In this document: in pieces, positions 53,607 to 62,544 of the stretch
Position numbering within the stretch: position 1 is the first letter of the stretch
Layout of the letters: each line of letters starts with the position of its first letter
Origin: JAJFHI01 sp050633705
GTDB taxonomy: Bacteria; Pseudomonadota; Alphaproteobacteria; Rhizobiales; Hyphomicrobiaceae
NCBI GenBank assembly: GCA_050633705.1
Contig: JBOEGZ010000007.1
Coordinates: forward strand, 124,001 to 188,000
Reading direction: 5' to 3'
Length of the DNA: 64,000 nt
The notes under the pieces: generated by a model
Told to the model about the DNA's origin: nothing
Seen by the model: the letters and a program-made list of their open reading frames with translations, nothing else
Databases searched by the model: none
Program-made: the position numbers and the translations under genes

Positions 53607-55265
53607 TCAACCAGTTGGCCCGAATGTTTCAAAGTGGATTTGATCGGCGGGGACACCAGCGCCCTCAAGGCCATTGCGAATATTGGCGAGGAACTGCGCT
53701 GGTCCGCAAAGCATATAATGGGCATCAGGTCCAGCATTGAGATCCAACAGTATCTCCGGAGAGATTCGGCCAACCGCGTTGTGAGATATACCAAACTGAT
53801 CCTTATCATCGGGTTGGCTGTAAAGGATGAGTTTTTTCGCATTCGGGTGGTTGCGCACGATGTCATCTACTTCTTTATGAAGAGCGTGGTATCGACCGTT
53901 ACGTGCACCGTGCAAAAACCAGACGGGTTGCTCGCTATCTTGCATGCTGGTTGCATGAAGCATCGCAAGCATCGGTGTCAAACCAACCCCGGCGCTTACC
54001 AAAACCAGAGGGCACTGACCGCACGGGATCACAAAATCACCTGAGGGTCGATGTGCACTGATCACATCGCCGACCTGTACAACATCATGCATGAAGCGGG
54101 AAGCAAGTCCTTGATCCTCGCGTTTGATGCTCAGCCTATAGCCATCTTGTCCAGGCGCACCGGACAAAGAATAACTGCGGCGGACTCGGCCAGGTGTTTG
54201 GGGCACATCAAGTTCGATTGGAAGATGTTGACCGGCTTCAAATGGATCAAGTGGACGACCATCTGTAGCTTTCAGATAAAATGAACTAATGTCCTGCGAC
54301 TCGGTCACTTTCTTGACTACTGCAAGATTGCGAATAGGTGAGCTTTCCGTTTGCCAACGCAATGAGAGTGCGTTGGGTCGATCGATGACCTGATCGATCT
54401 TCACGTCAATTATTCGGCGGGTCTGAGGGTCCTGAGCGTTGTTTGCCTCCCAGTCGATCTCAGCCTGTCCAGTGATGTGCAAAAGGCCGCCGGTCTCGAA
54501 ATCAACAAACAGCAAACCAACTTGCGGATTTTCCAAAATATTACCGATAGTGTTGAAGAAGTTGTTGCCGGAATAATCTGGAATCTGCAGATGATCTTTG
54601 TTCTTCACCAGGACAAATCCTGGCTCACCGCCGCGATGCGAAGCGTCGTAACCATTTGAAGGGCGGTCATCGCGGGCGTTGTAACCGGTACCTATGAACA
54701 TAGTGTCGGCTAGCTTGATCCGGGCGATCTGGTGCTCATTTAGGGTCTGTGATGTTTGCGCAACCTGCGTATTGGTTCTGGGTACCCGTCGCCATTCCCG
54801 CTCACGAATGTATTGCGGGCAGTTGCCAAACGTTTGACGGATATCGATGACATAGTGATCATCTTCGCGATGAAGAACGCCACTCAATCGATTGCGTCGC
54901 CGCGTTGCAAGTTCGATTCCTAATAAGCCGATATCTGTGCCAGACCGAAAAGCCTCCGCAAGTGGATCATCCGACTGCAACTCACTTGCAATGGTCAGTG
55001 TCTTGGGGTCCGGCGAGCGCACAAATTGTTCCGGCCCTTCGACAATGGTGACCCATGGCCAGTCGGCCTGATCTCTGGCCGAAAGAACGAGAAAGGGTAG
55101 CGACGTGTGAAACGCGCGATGTTGTTCAGGCATTTGTCCACGAATGACGCCGGCTGCCCAGGAGGCAACATCACCAACACCGGCGCGCTCTTGCGCTTCC
55201 AGTTCTCCAGCGTGAAAGGGAAAGTTTGCTTCAACCACAACTGTTTCCTTGGGTATCGTGTTCAT
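53607..55265 (-). CDS. PNPOx-like / ferredoxin-reductase-like flavoprotein
   Basis: 552 aa in two parts. Residues about 25-300 are a pyridoxamine-phosphate-oxidase-like split barrel (FMN): FLVLSARDQADWPWVTI, RRRNRLSGVL, FGNCPQYI (146-153), DYSGNNFFNTIGNI. Residues about 312-552 are an FNR-like module with FAD motif RRSYSLSG (362-369), NAD motif GVGLTPM (426-432) and CGPAQF. The 2Fe-2S ferredoxin domain found at the end of some relatives is absent (end FETFGPTG). It follows the GST gene in one operon, divergent from a LysR gene. Confidence 0.88.
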   Translation of the reverse strand: MNTIPKETVVVEANFPFHAGELEAQERAGVGDVASWAAGVIRGQMPEQHRAFHTSLPFLVLSARDQADWPWVTIVEGPEQFVRSPDPKTLTIASELQSDDPLAEAFRSGTDIGLLGIELATRRRNRLSGVLHREDDHYVIDIRQTFGNCPQYIREREWRRVPRTNTQVAQTSQTLNEHQIARIKLADTMFIGTGYNARDDRPSNGYDASHRGGEPGFVLVKNKDHLQIPDYSGNNFFNTIGNILENPQVGLLFVDFETGGLLHITGQAEIDWEANNAQDPQTRRIIDVKIDQVIDRPNALSLRWQTESSPIRNLAVVKKVTESQDISSFYLKATDGRPLDPFEAGQHLPIELDVPQTPGRVRRSYSLSGAPGQDGYRLSIKREDQGLASRFMHDVVQVGDVISAHRPSGDFVIPCGQCPLVLVSAGVGLTPMLAMLHATSMQDSEQPVWFLHGARNGRYHALHKEVDDIVRNHPNAKKLILYSQPDDKDQFGISHNAVGRISPEILLDLNAGPDAHYMLCGPAQFLANIRNGLEGAGVPADQIHFETFGPTG

Positions 55266-55292
55266 GTTCTTACTGAACCTCAGCGCGTCTAC

Positions 55293-55940
55293 TTAGGCAG
55301 CTTCTGGAAGCGGCGATTTGGCCATGCCAACAAATTTGGGTTGTGCTTCGATGGCGGCAAGCCATGCGCGAATGTTGGGATAAGAGTCCAAACTCACACC
55401 ACCTTCTGGAGCATGAGCGATATAGCTGTATCCCGCCACGTCAGCGATGGTGATTGTATCAGCGGCCAGCCAATCACGGTTCGTCAGATGTCGCTCCGTA
55501 ATTGCAAGGAGATCATGTGCGATCGAAACGGCTTTCTTGTGATCAAGATCGACACCGAAGACTTTCGCCAAACGTGCAGAACATGGGCCGGCAAAGATTG
55601 GTCCTGCCGCAATCGAAAGCCAGCGCTGTACTTCGGCCGCTGTCGTGGGCTCTGTTGGAAGCCAATGACTATCACGACCGTAGGCTTGCACGAGGTAAAT
55701 AAGGATTGCGTTGGAATCCGACAACGTAAATCCATTGTCATCAATCGCAGGTACAAGGCCGAAGGGGCTGATCGCGACGTACTCGGGCTCTTTGTGTGCA
55801 CGGTTCTTCATATTGAGATCGACCGTCTCGTAAGGAAGATCGAGAAATGACATCATCAATTCAACGCGGTGGCAATGACCCGAAAGAGGGCTGCGATAGA
55901 GCTTAATGGGGGCGTTTGAAGTGGAAAAATGCGGGTTCAT
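55293..55940 (-). CDS. Glutathione S-transferase
   Basis: 215 aa. N-terminal thioredoxin-like domain (IKLYRSPLSGHCHRVELMMS, DLPYETVDL, GLVPAIDDNGFTLSDSNAIL with the cis-Pro VPA and Ser of the glutathione site) and helical C-terminal domain (WLAADTITIADVAGYSYI, YPNIRAWLAAIEAQP). The acceptor substrate is not predictable. It precedes the flavoprotein gene by 27 nt and is divergent from the LysR regulator, so the two are probably induced together by an electrophile or xenobiotic. Confidence 0.92.
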   Translation of the reverse strand: MNPHFSTSNAPIKLYRSPLSGHCHRVELMMSFLDLPYETVDLNMKNRAHKEPEYVAISPFGLVPAIDDNGFTLSDSNAILIYLVQAYGRDSHWLPTEPTTAAEVQRWLSIAAGPIFAGPCSARLAKVFGVDLDHKKAVSIAHDLLAITERHLTNRDWLAADTITIADVAGYSYIAHAPEGGVSLDSYPNIRAWLAAIEAQPKFVGMAKSPLPEAA

Positions 55941-56107
55941 AAGCTTGCTCCAATTATTGCTTGATTTGGTGTGTCAGATATCGAAATCGTTGACGGATCT
56001 TGAGTTGGGAAACAGAAAAATTGGCCTTCACAACAATCAGGGCAGCCAATCCCTTACTTCGTGATTCTGAGAAGATATCCAGTTGCGTCAAATGAAAGAA
56101 TAGCTTA

Positions 56108-56132
56108 TTTGCAAAATATTATGTTTTGTAAA
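56108..56132 (+). promoter_or_regulatory. Dyad, probable LysR-type operator
   Basis: TTTGCAAAA (56108-56116), 7 nt, TTTTGTAAA (56124-56132): 8 of 9 positions symmetric, AT-rich, only 15 nt before the LysR start in the GST-LysR divergent region. It fits an operator for autoregulation. Confidence 0.5.
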
Positions 56133-56147
56133 TTGGAATAATCAACT

Positions 56148-57047
56148 ATGGACCGGATGCGTGCCCTTGAGGTATTCGTGGAAGTTGTCGAGGCGGGAGG
56201 CTTAGCGGCAGCGGCACGCAATCTGTCTTTAAGTGCCCCGTCCGTGACGCGTATCCTCAACGACCTCGAGGCAGATCTTGGTGTTGTATTGATCCGCCGT
56301 TCGACCAGAATTATGACATTGACAGAGGTCGGCACCTCTTTCCTCGGTGACGCCAAGCGTATCATCTCTGAGTATGCCGAAGCCCGCGATGCCGTGCGTG
56401 GCGCACACCGTGTGCCTAAAGGTACCCTTAGGATCACGGCGCCGACGCTCTTTGGTCAACATTACATCACGGACATCATCCTCGAATATCTCTCCACCTA
56501 TCTCGATGTTGTCGTTGAATGTGTCTATCTCGATCGCGTGGTCAACCTCATTGATGAGGGTTTTGATATCGCGGTTCGTATCGGCAGACTACCGGACTCA
56601 AACTTGTATGCAGCAAGGGTCGGCCAGGTGCGTCGTGTTGTTTGCGGAATGCCGTGTTATTTTCGTGATCATAAATTGCCAAAGACACCCCTAGATTTGC
56701 GGGCGCACGAGATCGTCGCAGCACGCCCCGTCGGACCAACCGATGACTGGAGGTTCCGCGATGGGGTAACCGTTCGCATCCGCCCACGACTCACCTTTTC
56801 TTCAATGCCGGCGGCAATTGGCGCAGTGAAGACTGGCTTCGGCCTCACAAGGGTGCTCTCATATCAGATTGGCCCAGAGTTGCGTGAAGGTACGTTGCAA
56901 ACCATTCTCACGGATTACGAACCAGACCCACTTCCAATCCACATTGTCCACGCCGATGGACAAGCGACATCTGCCAAGGTCCGCTCTTTTGTTAACCTCG
57001 CGACCAAGCGACTGAGAAAGAACCCGCTTATCAACGAAAAGTATTGA
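56148..57047 (+). CDS. LysR-family transcriptional regulator
   Basis: 299 aa. N-terminal winged helix (MDRMRALEVFVEVVEAGGLA, LSLSAPSVTRILNDLEADLG) and C-terminal substrate-binding fold (GTLRITAPTLFGQHYI, LDVVVECVYLDRVVNLIDEGFDIAVRIG). This is the DsdC/CrgA-type subgroup. Its divergent partner operon is GST plus PNPOx-FNR, which it most likely controls. Confidence 0.93.
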   Translation: MDRMRALEVFVEVVEAGGLAAAARNLSLSAPSVTRILNDLEADLGVVLIRRSTRIMTLTEVGTSFLGDAKRIISEYAEARDAVRGAHRVPKGTLRITAPTLFGQHYITDIILEYLSTYLDVVVECVYLDRVVNLIDEGFDIAVRIGRLPDSNLYAARVGQVRRVVCGMPCYFRDHKLPKTPLDLRAHEIVAARPVGPTDDWRFRDGVTVRIRPRLTFSSMPAAIGAVKTGFGLTRVLSYQIGPELREGTLQTILTDYEPDPLPIHIVHADGQATSAKVRSFVNLATKRLRKNPLINEKY

Positions 57048-57228
57048 TGACAGCACGCAACACACTGCTCATTCACGAATTCCAAACATACATGTCGTTT
57101 CTTGTGTCATTGTGAGCGCATGCAAAAGGTGACAGAAGGCGCATGCCTCTCTCACATGCATGCAGTGGCTCCCTGACGGATCCGAATGAATTGATTTCGA
57201 GACTGTATCGCCAATCGGTGCAGCGGGT

Positions 57229-57870
57229 GTGTTCTCCAACGCGATTACCATGGGTAATTTTGCACTCGACACGGCGTTCTCGGCCGCTGTTGGGTGTGCT
57301 GGTTCCGTTGTCTCCGGTGGCAAATGCGCCAACGGCGCCATCACGGCAGCGTTCGCAAGTTTGTATAATGGGGATGGGGCTCGTAAAAGATGTATTGCTG
57401 TTGGTGCGGGATGCAAAATATCCCTCAGGGGTAATCCGAATGCGACGGCAAAAGCTCCATGGTATGAATTCAAGATTTTTTCGACCTTTGAAAGATATAA
57501 TTCAGCAATAATTCGAGCGTCGCAGAATACTGGCGTGAATGCCGACTTGATTCGATCAATCATGTTCATGGAGACAACGCATGGATATTACGATGCTATT
57601 CCTGCAATATTGGATGTGAATAAGTCTGTTCTCCCAATGAATATAAATACGGATTACTGGGGGGGAGCGTTTGGTAGTCGTTCGAGTTTGCAAAATCCTG
57701 AGGCAAATATTATGGCTGGCGCAGCAATGCTTCGAAATATTAGCAGGGTGATGAGCCCCATTACTCCTGTTTCACACATTGCTACAATTTATAACAACTC
57801 GAATGCCACACAGGTTTCTAATTACGGCGCGCGTGTTGGGGCAATCTACAGAAACAAGCCGTGGAGATAG
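57229..57870 (+). CDS. Orphan polymorphic toxin C-terminus with lysozyme-like domain
   Basis: Up to 213 aa from GTG 57229; the frame is open only to a stop near 57188 and no ribosome site is visible. Residues 1-50 (FSAAVGCAGSVVSGGKCANGAITAAF) look like the pre-toxin end of Rhs or filamentous haemagglutinin proteins. Residues about 85-213 have a lytic-transglycosylase pattern: GVNADLIRSIMFMETTHG (catalytic Glu), VLPMNIN, NPEANIMAGAAMLRN, IATIYNN, YGARVGAIY. It would cleave peptidoglycan. No full-length carrier protein is present. The 3' half is AT-rich. Confidence 0.75.
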   Translation: MFSNAITMGNFALDTAFSAAVGCAGSVVSGGKCANGAITAAFASLYNGDGARKRCIAVGAGCKISLRGNPNATAKAPWYEFKIFSTFERYNSAIIRASQNTGVNADLIRSIMFMETTHGYYDAIPAILDVNKSVLPMNINTDYWGGAFGSRSSLQNPEANIMAGAAMLRNISRVMSPITPVSHIATIYNNSNATQVSNYGARVGAIYRNKPWR

Positions 57871-57872
57871 TA

Positions 57873-58118
57873 ATGTTTAGAAAAAAAATTCTATATTGTG
57901 TCGCGATATCTGCGATAATAGGTGTCGGGGCATCTATACTCTTATTATACATAGGACTTCAGAATAATTCTCAAAACGAGTTTTATGACACTTCAACTAA
58001 TAATTACGACTATTTATATATTTCAAAAGTATTTTTTATAAATTTTTTTGTTATTGGTTTTTTTGCTTTTTTAATTAATGCGTTTTGGTTTTTTCTTCTT
58101 AAAAAGGCTGAAAAGTAA
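57873..58118 (+). CDS. Probable immunity protein, two-helix membrane protein
   Basis: 81 aa from ATG 57873, 2 nt after the toxin stop, with GGAG at 57862-57865. Two hydrophobic segments (about 5-28 and 50-73) flank a polar loop rich in Asn, Asp and Tyr (NNSQNEFYDTSTNNYDYLY), with a Lys-rich end. The strong AT bias, tight coupling and membrane location fit an immunity protein that protects against a periplasmic cell-wall toxin. No family is recognised; the role is inferred from context. Confidence 0.6.
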   Translation: MFRKKILYCVAISAIIGVGASILLLYIGLQNNSQNEFYDTSTNNYDYLYISKVFFINFFVIGFFAFLINAFWFFLLKKAEK

Positions 58119-58172
58119 CGTGTTCAATTTTAAAGCGCTGGCCGACGGTTCTATAACTAATATAATTTTACC

Positions 58173-58577
58173 GTGAATGAGCAAATTCTCACAACCACTC
58201 TAATCTCCCTCCTCTTCGCTCTCGTAATGCTGGCGATCACCGTCTCTGACGTTCGGCGCTTCATCATTCCCGATATTCTGTCCTTGCCCGCCATTCCCGC
58301 AGGACTTGCCGTTGCGGCTTATCTTGCACTGCCTGGCGAAGGCGCAGGCCTGCTTCTTTGGCATGTGGCGGCGATGGCGTTTGGTGCGCTTGCGTTCTAC
58401 GCCATTCGCTGGGGCTACCATCGCTATCGCGGACAAGAAGGTCTCGGGCTTGGCGATGTCAAGCTCGCTGCTGTCGCAAGCCCCGGGGTGGACATCCCGA
58501 CCGTGCTAAGGAACTTGGCTCCGGTACTCCGTTGGGCGGCTGGAAAACATAAGGAAGTGGCTAAGGCCATTTTTTGA
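58173..58577 (+). pseudogene. Truncated prepilin peptidase (A24 family)
   Basis: 134 codons from GTG 58173. The first part is a normal small type IV prepilin peptidase: SDVRRFIIPDILSLPAIPAGL with the first catalytic Asp (core DVRRFIIPD) and GLGLGDVKLAA with the second (GxGD). After about residue 105 the expected remaining membrane helices are replaced by a hydrophilic end (RWAAGKHKEVAKAIF). Both active-site Asp remain, but the protein lacks its C-terminal helices, so it is probably non-functional. GC-rich, unlike the AT-rich toxin cassette just upstream. Confidence 0.6.
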
Positions 58578-58869
58578 TTTCTTAATGATGGTCGTCATAT
58601 GTGATGAACACGCTGCTAGATGTAACCGATAGTCGTTGAATTGATAATTTCAGGCATAAGTCAGGAAATTGAACGAGAAACGTAGGCGCTCAGTTGGACA
58701 CTGAATACTAGACACGAGCAAGGTTTGCGACATTGCTAAAGACATGTCGTCTTGATCAATCGTGTTGGCTTTGCGACAAGTCGTATTAATCGAAGAAATC
58801 CATCAGTCCTTGAATCACTTCTTTGGGTTCCAACTTTGATGTCCTGAGACCGTATTTCCGGAGTAAGTT

Positions 58870-59451
58870 ATGATCCGCATCGGAATTTTCATCGCCGTTA
58901 CGCTTTTTGCGCAGCTTACCTGGGCCGAGGAAGCCAGGAATGTCGACGTTATCGAAGCAAAAACGGCGTTTGCGCGTTCTGCAGTAACAGAGTTAGCAAG
59001 CCGTTTAAAAAGTCAGCTTGTTAAGGCCATTAAAGCGAACGGACCGGCTTCGGCAATCCCGGTTTGCAATGTGGCGGCTCCAACGATTGCCAAGGATATT
59101 TCGGATAAATTAGGTGGGCGCATCGCACGTACAGCGTTGAAGCTCAGAAATCCGAAAAATGCACCAGATATTTGGGAACAAAAAAATCTTGAGCATTTTG
59201 CAAAGCAGATCGAAGCTGGCGCCGACGTCAAAACATTGGAACACTTTGAGGTCGTAAAGCATGACGGCCGCTCAAGCTTTCGCTACATGAAGGCGATCAC
59301 GACTGGAAAGCCCTGCCTAACTTGCCATGGCACGGGCGTTGCACCTGCTCTTTTGGACACAATTCGCGACCTCTATCCCGAGGACAAGGCTGTAGGTTTT
59401 ACACCAGGGAGTCTTCGAGGTGCGTTCACTGTGACTTTGCCTGTAAACTAA
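58870..59451 (+). CDS. DUF3365 (Tll0287-like) haem-binding exported protein
   Basis: 193 aa with signal peptide (cleavage near TWA-EE, residue 19). The mature part is the Tll0287-like DUF3365 domain, with a c-type haem site CLTCH (149-153, KPCLTCHGTG), NPKNAPDIWEQ and LEHFEVV. Usually a periplasmic sensor or redox domain; here it stands alone rather than on a kinase or cyclase. GGAGTAAGTT precedes the ATG. The 292 nt upstream hold nothing recognisable. Confidence 0.85.
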   Translation: MIRIGIFIAVTLFAQLTWAEEARNVDVIEAKTAFARSAVTELASRLKSQLVKAIKANGPASAIPVCNVAAPTIAKDISDKLGGRIARTALKLRNPKNAPDIWEQKNLEHFAKQIEAGADVKTLEHFEVVKHDGRSSFRYMKAITTGKPCLTCHGTGVAPALLDTIRDLYPEDKAVGFTPGSLRGAFTVTLPVN

Positions 59452-59658
59452 AGGCCGCTTGCGATAAGCTCTGTCGAAACTGAGGTAAGAATTAAAGGCG
59501 CTAGGTACAAAACGTAACAACGGTTGAGACCTGTCATAACCGTGGATCAGATATTATCGCCCTGCCACGTTCTCAGACTTCGCCAGAATATTCTTTATCG
59601 GTTGGCACGCCAATGTTCATCGTTGTGCGGTGCAAGTTCACGAGAACGGCTAAAGCTG

Positions 59659-60414
59659 CTAGCGCCCGTTTCGTAAAGTGTCGACTGATTTATCACATGA
59701 TTTCATGAGACGAAGCAGATCTGCGCCTACGACGACAAATTGAAATCCGTTTTCAATTGCAGTTTGTGCTACCTTTTCATTCCCGCAGAATATTCCTGGC
59801 ACCTTGTTGTTCTTGGCAGCGGCGCGCTCAACCTGCTTTATAGCTGCCACAACATCCTCTTCATGTATTGCGCCTGGTTTTCCAAAGCTTCCTGAGAGAT
59901 CATAAGGGCCGACAAACAGTCCATCGATACCGTTGACTTGGGCAATGTCGTCCAATTCGTCCAAAGCATCGACATGCTCGATCTGAACGTGCACCGAGAT
60001 GCGGCTGTTGTCGCCTACGATCGATTCAGACAACGTTTTGCCGAATTGGTTTGATCTGCAAACACCAATGCTTCGCTCTCCGATGGGGGGATACATCGCG
60101 GCATTCACGATTTCCATTGCTTTATCTTTCGTATCAACGCGAGGAACGATGATCCCGGTGCAGCCGGTATCTAAGGCCAGTTTCACCGACCGAGTTGACG
60201 AATCTTGGAGCCGAATAAAAGATAGGCATCGCTCACCTAACGATTGAATCATTGACTGCACATCGTCATAAGAAAGCGTCGAGTGTTCCATATCAATAAA
60301 CAGCCAATCCAGATCAGTTCTCGACAATGCTTCTGCTAGGGGTTGCGAAGCGACGCTAACCAGCGTTCCAATTACAAATTCTTTTTCTTGAAGTTTTGAC
60401 CTCAATTCGTTCAC
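59659..60414 (-). CDS. HpcH/HpaI-family aldolase
   Basis: 251 aa from GTG 60414 with GGAGG nine bases upstream. Class II aldolase/citrate-lyase barrel: LFIDMEHSTLSYDDVQ, FIRLQD (active Arg), GCTGIIVPRVDTKDKA, the metal-binding Glu in VQIEHVDALD and Asp in GPYDLSGSFG. Relatives cleave 4-hydroxy-2-oxoheptanedioate or similar keto acids. No aromatic meta-pathway genes are nearby, so the substrate is open. Confidence 0.9.
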   Translation of the reverse strand: MNELRSKLQEKEFVIGTLVSVASQPLAEALSRTDLDWLFIDMEHSTLSYDDVQSMIQSLGERCLSFIRLQDSSTRSVKLALDTGCTGIIVPRVDTKDKAMEIVNAAMYPPIGERSIGVCRSNQFGKTLSESIVGDNSRISVHVQIEHVDALDELDDIAQVNGIDGLFVGPYDLSGSFGKPGAIHEEDVVAAIKQVERAAAKNNKVPGIFCGNEKVAQTAIENGFQFVVVGADLLRLMKSCDKSVDTLRNGR

Positions 60415-60911
60415 AACATTCCTCCAATCGAATTGGTTTTGAATAGTTTATCTTTCTTTTGTAGCGAACGAAATGCGCGTGCTGATTTCGTTTGTATTAC
60501 GCGATAAAGTCAACACTACATAGCTGTAGTGTGCAGTATTTGGCAGGGTATCTGTCTATTGTAATCGCGACTGGCATGATTACGATATGCATTATTCAAA
60601 CTTCGCTTGCCTCATTGCTATTCGTTCGCTGTGAGTCATATCATTCTGCGATCTCAATCGAGGGGTCGGCCCTTTAACATAACTTGTGCGAATATAGCCT
60701 CATGATCCTGAGCTGCCACAAGCAAGCACTTGTCGGCTGTGGCTTGGCATGGTTAGTACCTGGAGATCAAGGTTCAGCTTATGGGTCTCTTGGGCTCGGT
60801 GACAATTCGATTTGATCGAACCTGGCTGCAGGTAATGACCTGGTTTGAAAGTGCTTCCCAGCACTTCTCCACTGAACCTCAAACATCGGACGACTGCGAA
60901 GGAACGGCGGA
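60415..60911. other. Gene-free interval
   Basis: 497 nt between the divergent aldolase and PNPOx-like genes. No open frame with coding character, tRNA, terminator or clear operator was found; promoters for both genes must lie here. Confidence 0.5.
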
Positions 60912-61505
60912 ATGGAATTTTATCACGATGGCATGAGGGAATTACAAGACCGTTACGAAGGACGGGATGTTCCAGACCGCCTTGAAGAACACCGAATGAG
61001 AGCTGCGTTCAACGAGGAAGACAAAGAGTGCATTGAAACGTCTCCGTTCTTCTTTCTCGCAACATCGACTGACGAAAGTGTCGATTGCTCATTCAAAGGG
61101 GGAGAGCTAGGCTTTATCAAAGTGACAGGCCCCAATACACTCGCTTGGCCCGACTACGACGGCAATCGAATGTATCGGAGCCTAGGAAACATTCTGAAAA
61201 ATCCCCGCGTCGGCCTATTGTTCATTCGTTTCGATGGCAAGCTTTTCAATAATGCCAGAAGACTGCGCGTGAATGGCATGGCTGAAATTGACGAGACCAA
61301 GGAAGCCATCGCGCAGATACACGGTGCCAAACGGATCATCAGGGTCACGGCAACGCACATCTTCACCAACTGTCCTCGTTACATTCCAAAACTCAGTCAA
61401 GAAGAACCCTCTGAGTACATTCCGCGTGAAGGTTACATACCCCCTGACCCAGCTTGGAAGTCGATGCCGTTCATGAAGGACCTATTCGACAAAGAGCAAA
61501 GCTGA
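60912..61505 (+). CDS. Pyridoxamine-phosphate-oxidase-family flavoprotein
   Basis: 197 aa from ATG 60912 (GGCGGA upstream). FMN split-barrel with FFFLATSTDESVDCSFKGGE core, WPDYDGNRMYRSLGNILKNP, RRLRVNGMAEI and FTNCPRYIPKL. The motifs YxGNxxxxxxGNI and FxNCPxYI are shared with the N-terminal domain of the PNPOx-FNR protein at 53607-55265, so the two are paralogues of one sub-family. Likely a flavin-dependent reductase of small molecules rather than PdxH. Confidence 0.88.
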   Translation: MEFYHDGMRELQDRYEGRDVPDRLEEHRMRAAFNEEDKECIETSPFFFLATSTDESVDCSFKGGELGFIKVTGPNTLAWPDYDGNRMYRSLGNILKNPRVGLLFIRFDGKLFNNARRLRVNGMAEIDETKEAIAQIHGAKRIIRVTATHIFTNCPRYIPKLSQEEPSEYIPREGYIPPDPAWKSMPFMKDLFDKEQS

Positions 61506-61747
61506 GCTGACGAGCGCGTTTTAGGCACGAACTCTTCCGCTTATGACAAGCAGAGATTTCTGCTGGGTAAACTCATGAAAGCATATGTCGGATGGAGTAT
61601 TTACGTACGAACAGGCACCATAAGAAAACTGAGTTAGTTCATCTGACCGCCATAAATGGAACCTTGGAAGACATTGTTTGGCAGCGGTTGCATTGTCGAC
61701 ATGTTGGCTGGTGAGAAATCTCCACGCTTTTGTTGAGGTGGAATGAC

Positions 61748-62464
61748 ATGGATTCTATTTTACTACTCGGGTTTTTGGTGGGCATGGGGCACGCGCTCGA
61801 AGCAGACCATCTCGCTGCTGTGAGTGCCATGTTAACCAACAAAAGCTCGCCCAAACGCCTTGCGGTGATGGGCATGACTTGGGGAATTGGGCACACGTTG
61901 ACTTTACTTCTCGTATGTTCGTTCGTCATTTTCTTTGGCTTTGTTTTGACAAACAAAGTCGCTGCCGTACTCGAGTTTTCGGTTGGTGTTTTATTAGTCG
62001 CGCTTGGTATCAATGTCTTGTGGCGTATGCACAGAGACAAAGTTCACTTCCACGCGCATGATCATGGTGATGGTAAGGTGCATGTTCATGCTCACAGCCA
62101 CCGGACATCCGTTCTCCCCCATGGCGATGACCCTCACGATCACAAGCATGTAAATTGGCTCACATTAAAGCCTTTGTTCGTTGGCCTGGTACACGGGGCA
62201 GCAGGGTCGGCTGCCTTGCTGGCGTTGGCGTTAGCTGCAACGCATGAGCCTTGGACGGCTGTTCGTTACATCGTTCTTTTTGGTGTTGGGTCGATCTTCG
62301 GTATGGCGGCCTTAACGTGCGTTGCCGCTTGGCCGTTAAAGCTTGCCCAACAATGCGGGCGATGGGCGCATAGGGCTCTTTTTGTTGCGATCGGTGTGTT
62401 GACGATTGGTCTTGGTGTCACGGTTATGCTTGAAACCGGCGCTTTCGCATGGGGGTTGTCTTGA
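61748..62464 (+). CDS. Nickel/cobalt transporter-like (NiCoT/UreH type)
   Basis: 238 aa from ATG 61748. First helix carries the signature H-x4-D-H (GHALEADHLAAVS), then GMTWGIGHTLTLLL. A His-rich cytoplasmic or periplasmic loop (HFHAHDHGDGKVHVHAHSH, about 98-116) probably binds nickel or cobalt, and GLVHGAAGSAALLAL follows. Such transporters serve urease, hydrogenase or cobalamin synthesis, none of which is encoded here. No nickel or cobalamin riboswitch is evident in the 240 nt upstream. Confidence 0.88.
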   Translation: MDSILLLGFLVGMGHALEADHLAAVSAMLTNKSSPKRLAVMGMTWGIGHTLTLLLVCSFVIFFGFVLTNKVAAVLEFSVGVLLVALGINVLWRMHRDKVHFHAHDHGDGKVHVHAHSHRTSVLPHGDDPHDHKHVNWLTLKPLFVGLVHGAAGSAALLALALAATHEPWTAVRYIVLFGVGSIFGMAALTCVAAWPLKLAQQCGRWAHRALFVAIGVLTIGLGVTVMLETGAFAWGLS

Positions 62465-62544
62465 TGCTCAAGCTTGGTCTGGCGCGGAGAATTATCGCGG
62501 TTGTTTCGCAACATGCAACTGGGCCCGTGGCTGGACATTCAAGT

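Noticed and set aside
57110..57170. Repeated GCGCATGC words upstream of the toxin
   Set aside because: Short palindromic words without regular spacing; no support for an attachment site or operator.
61506..61747. Cobalamin or nickel-cobalt riboswitch before the NiCoT gene
   Set aside because: None of the conserved boxes of either class could be seen in the 240 nt.
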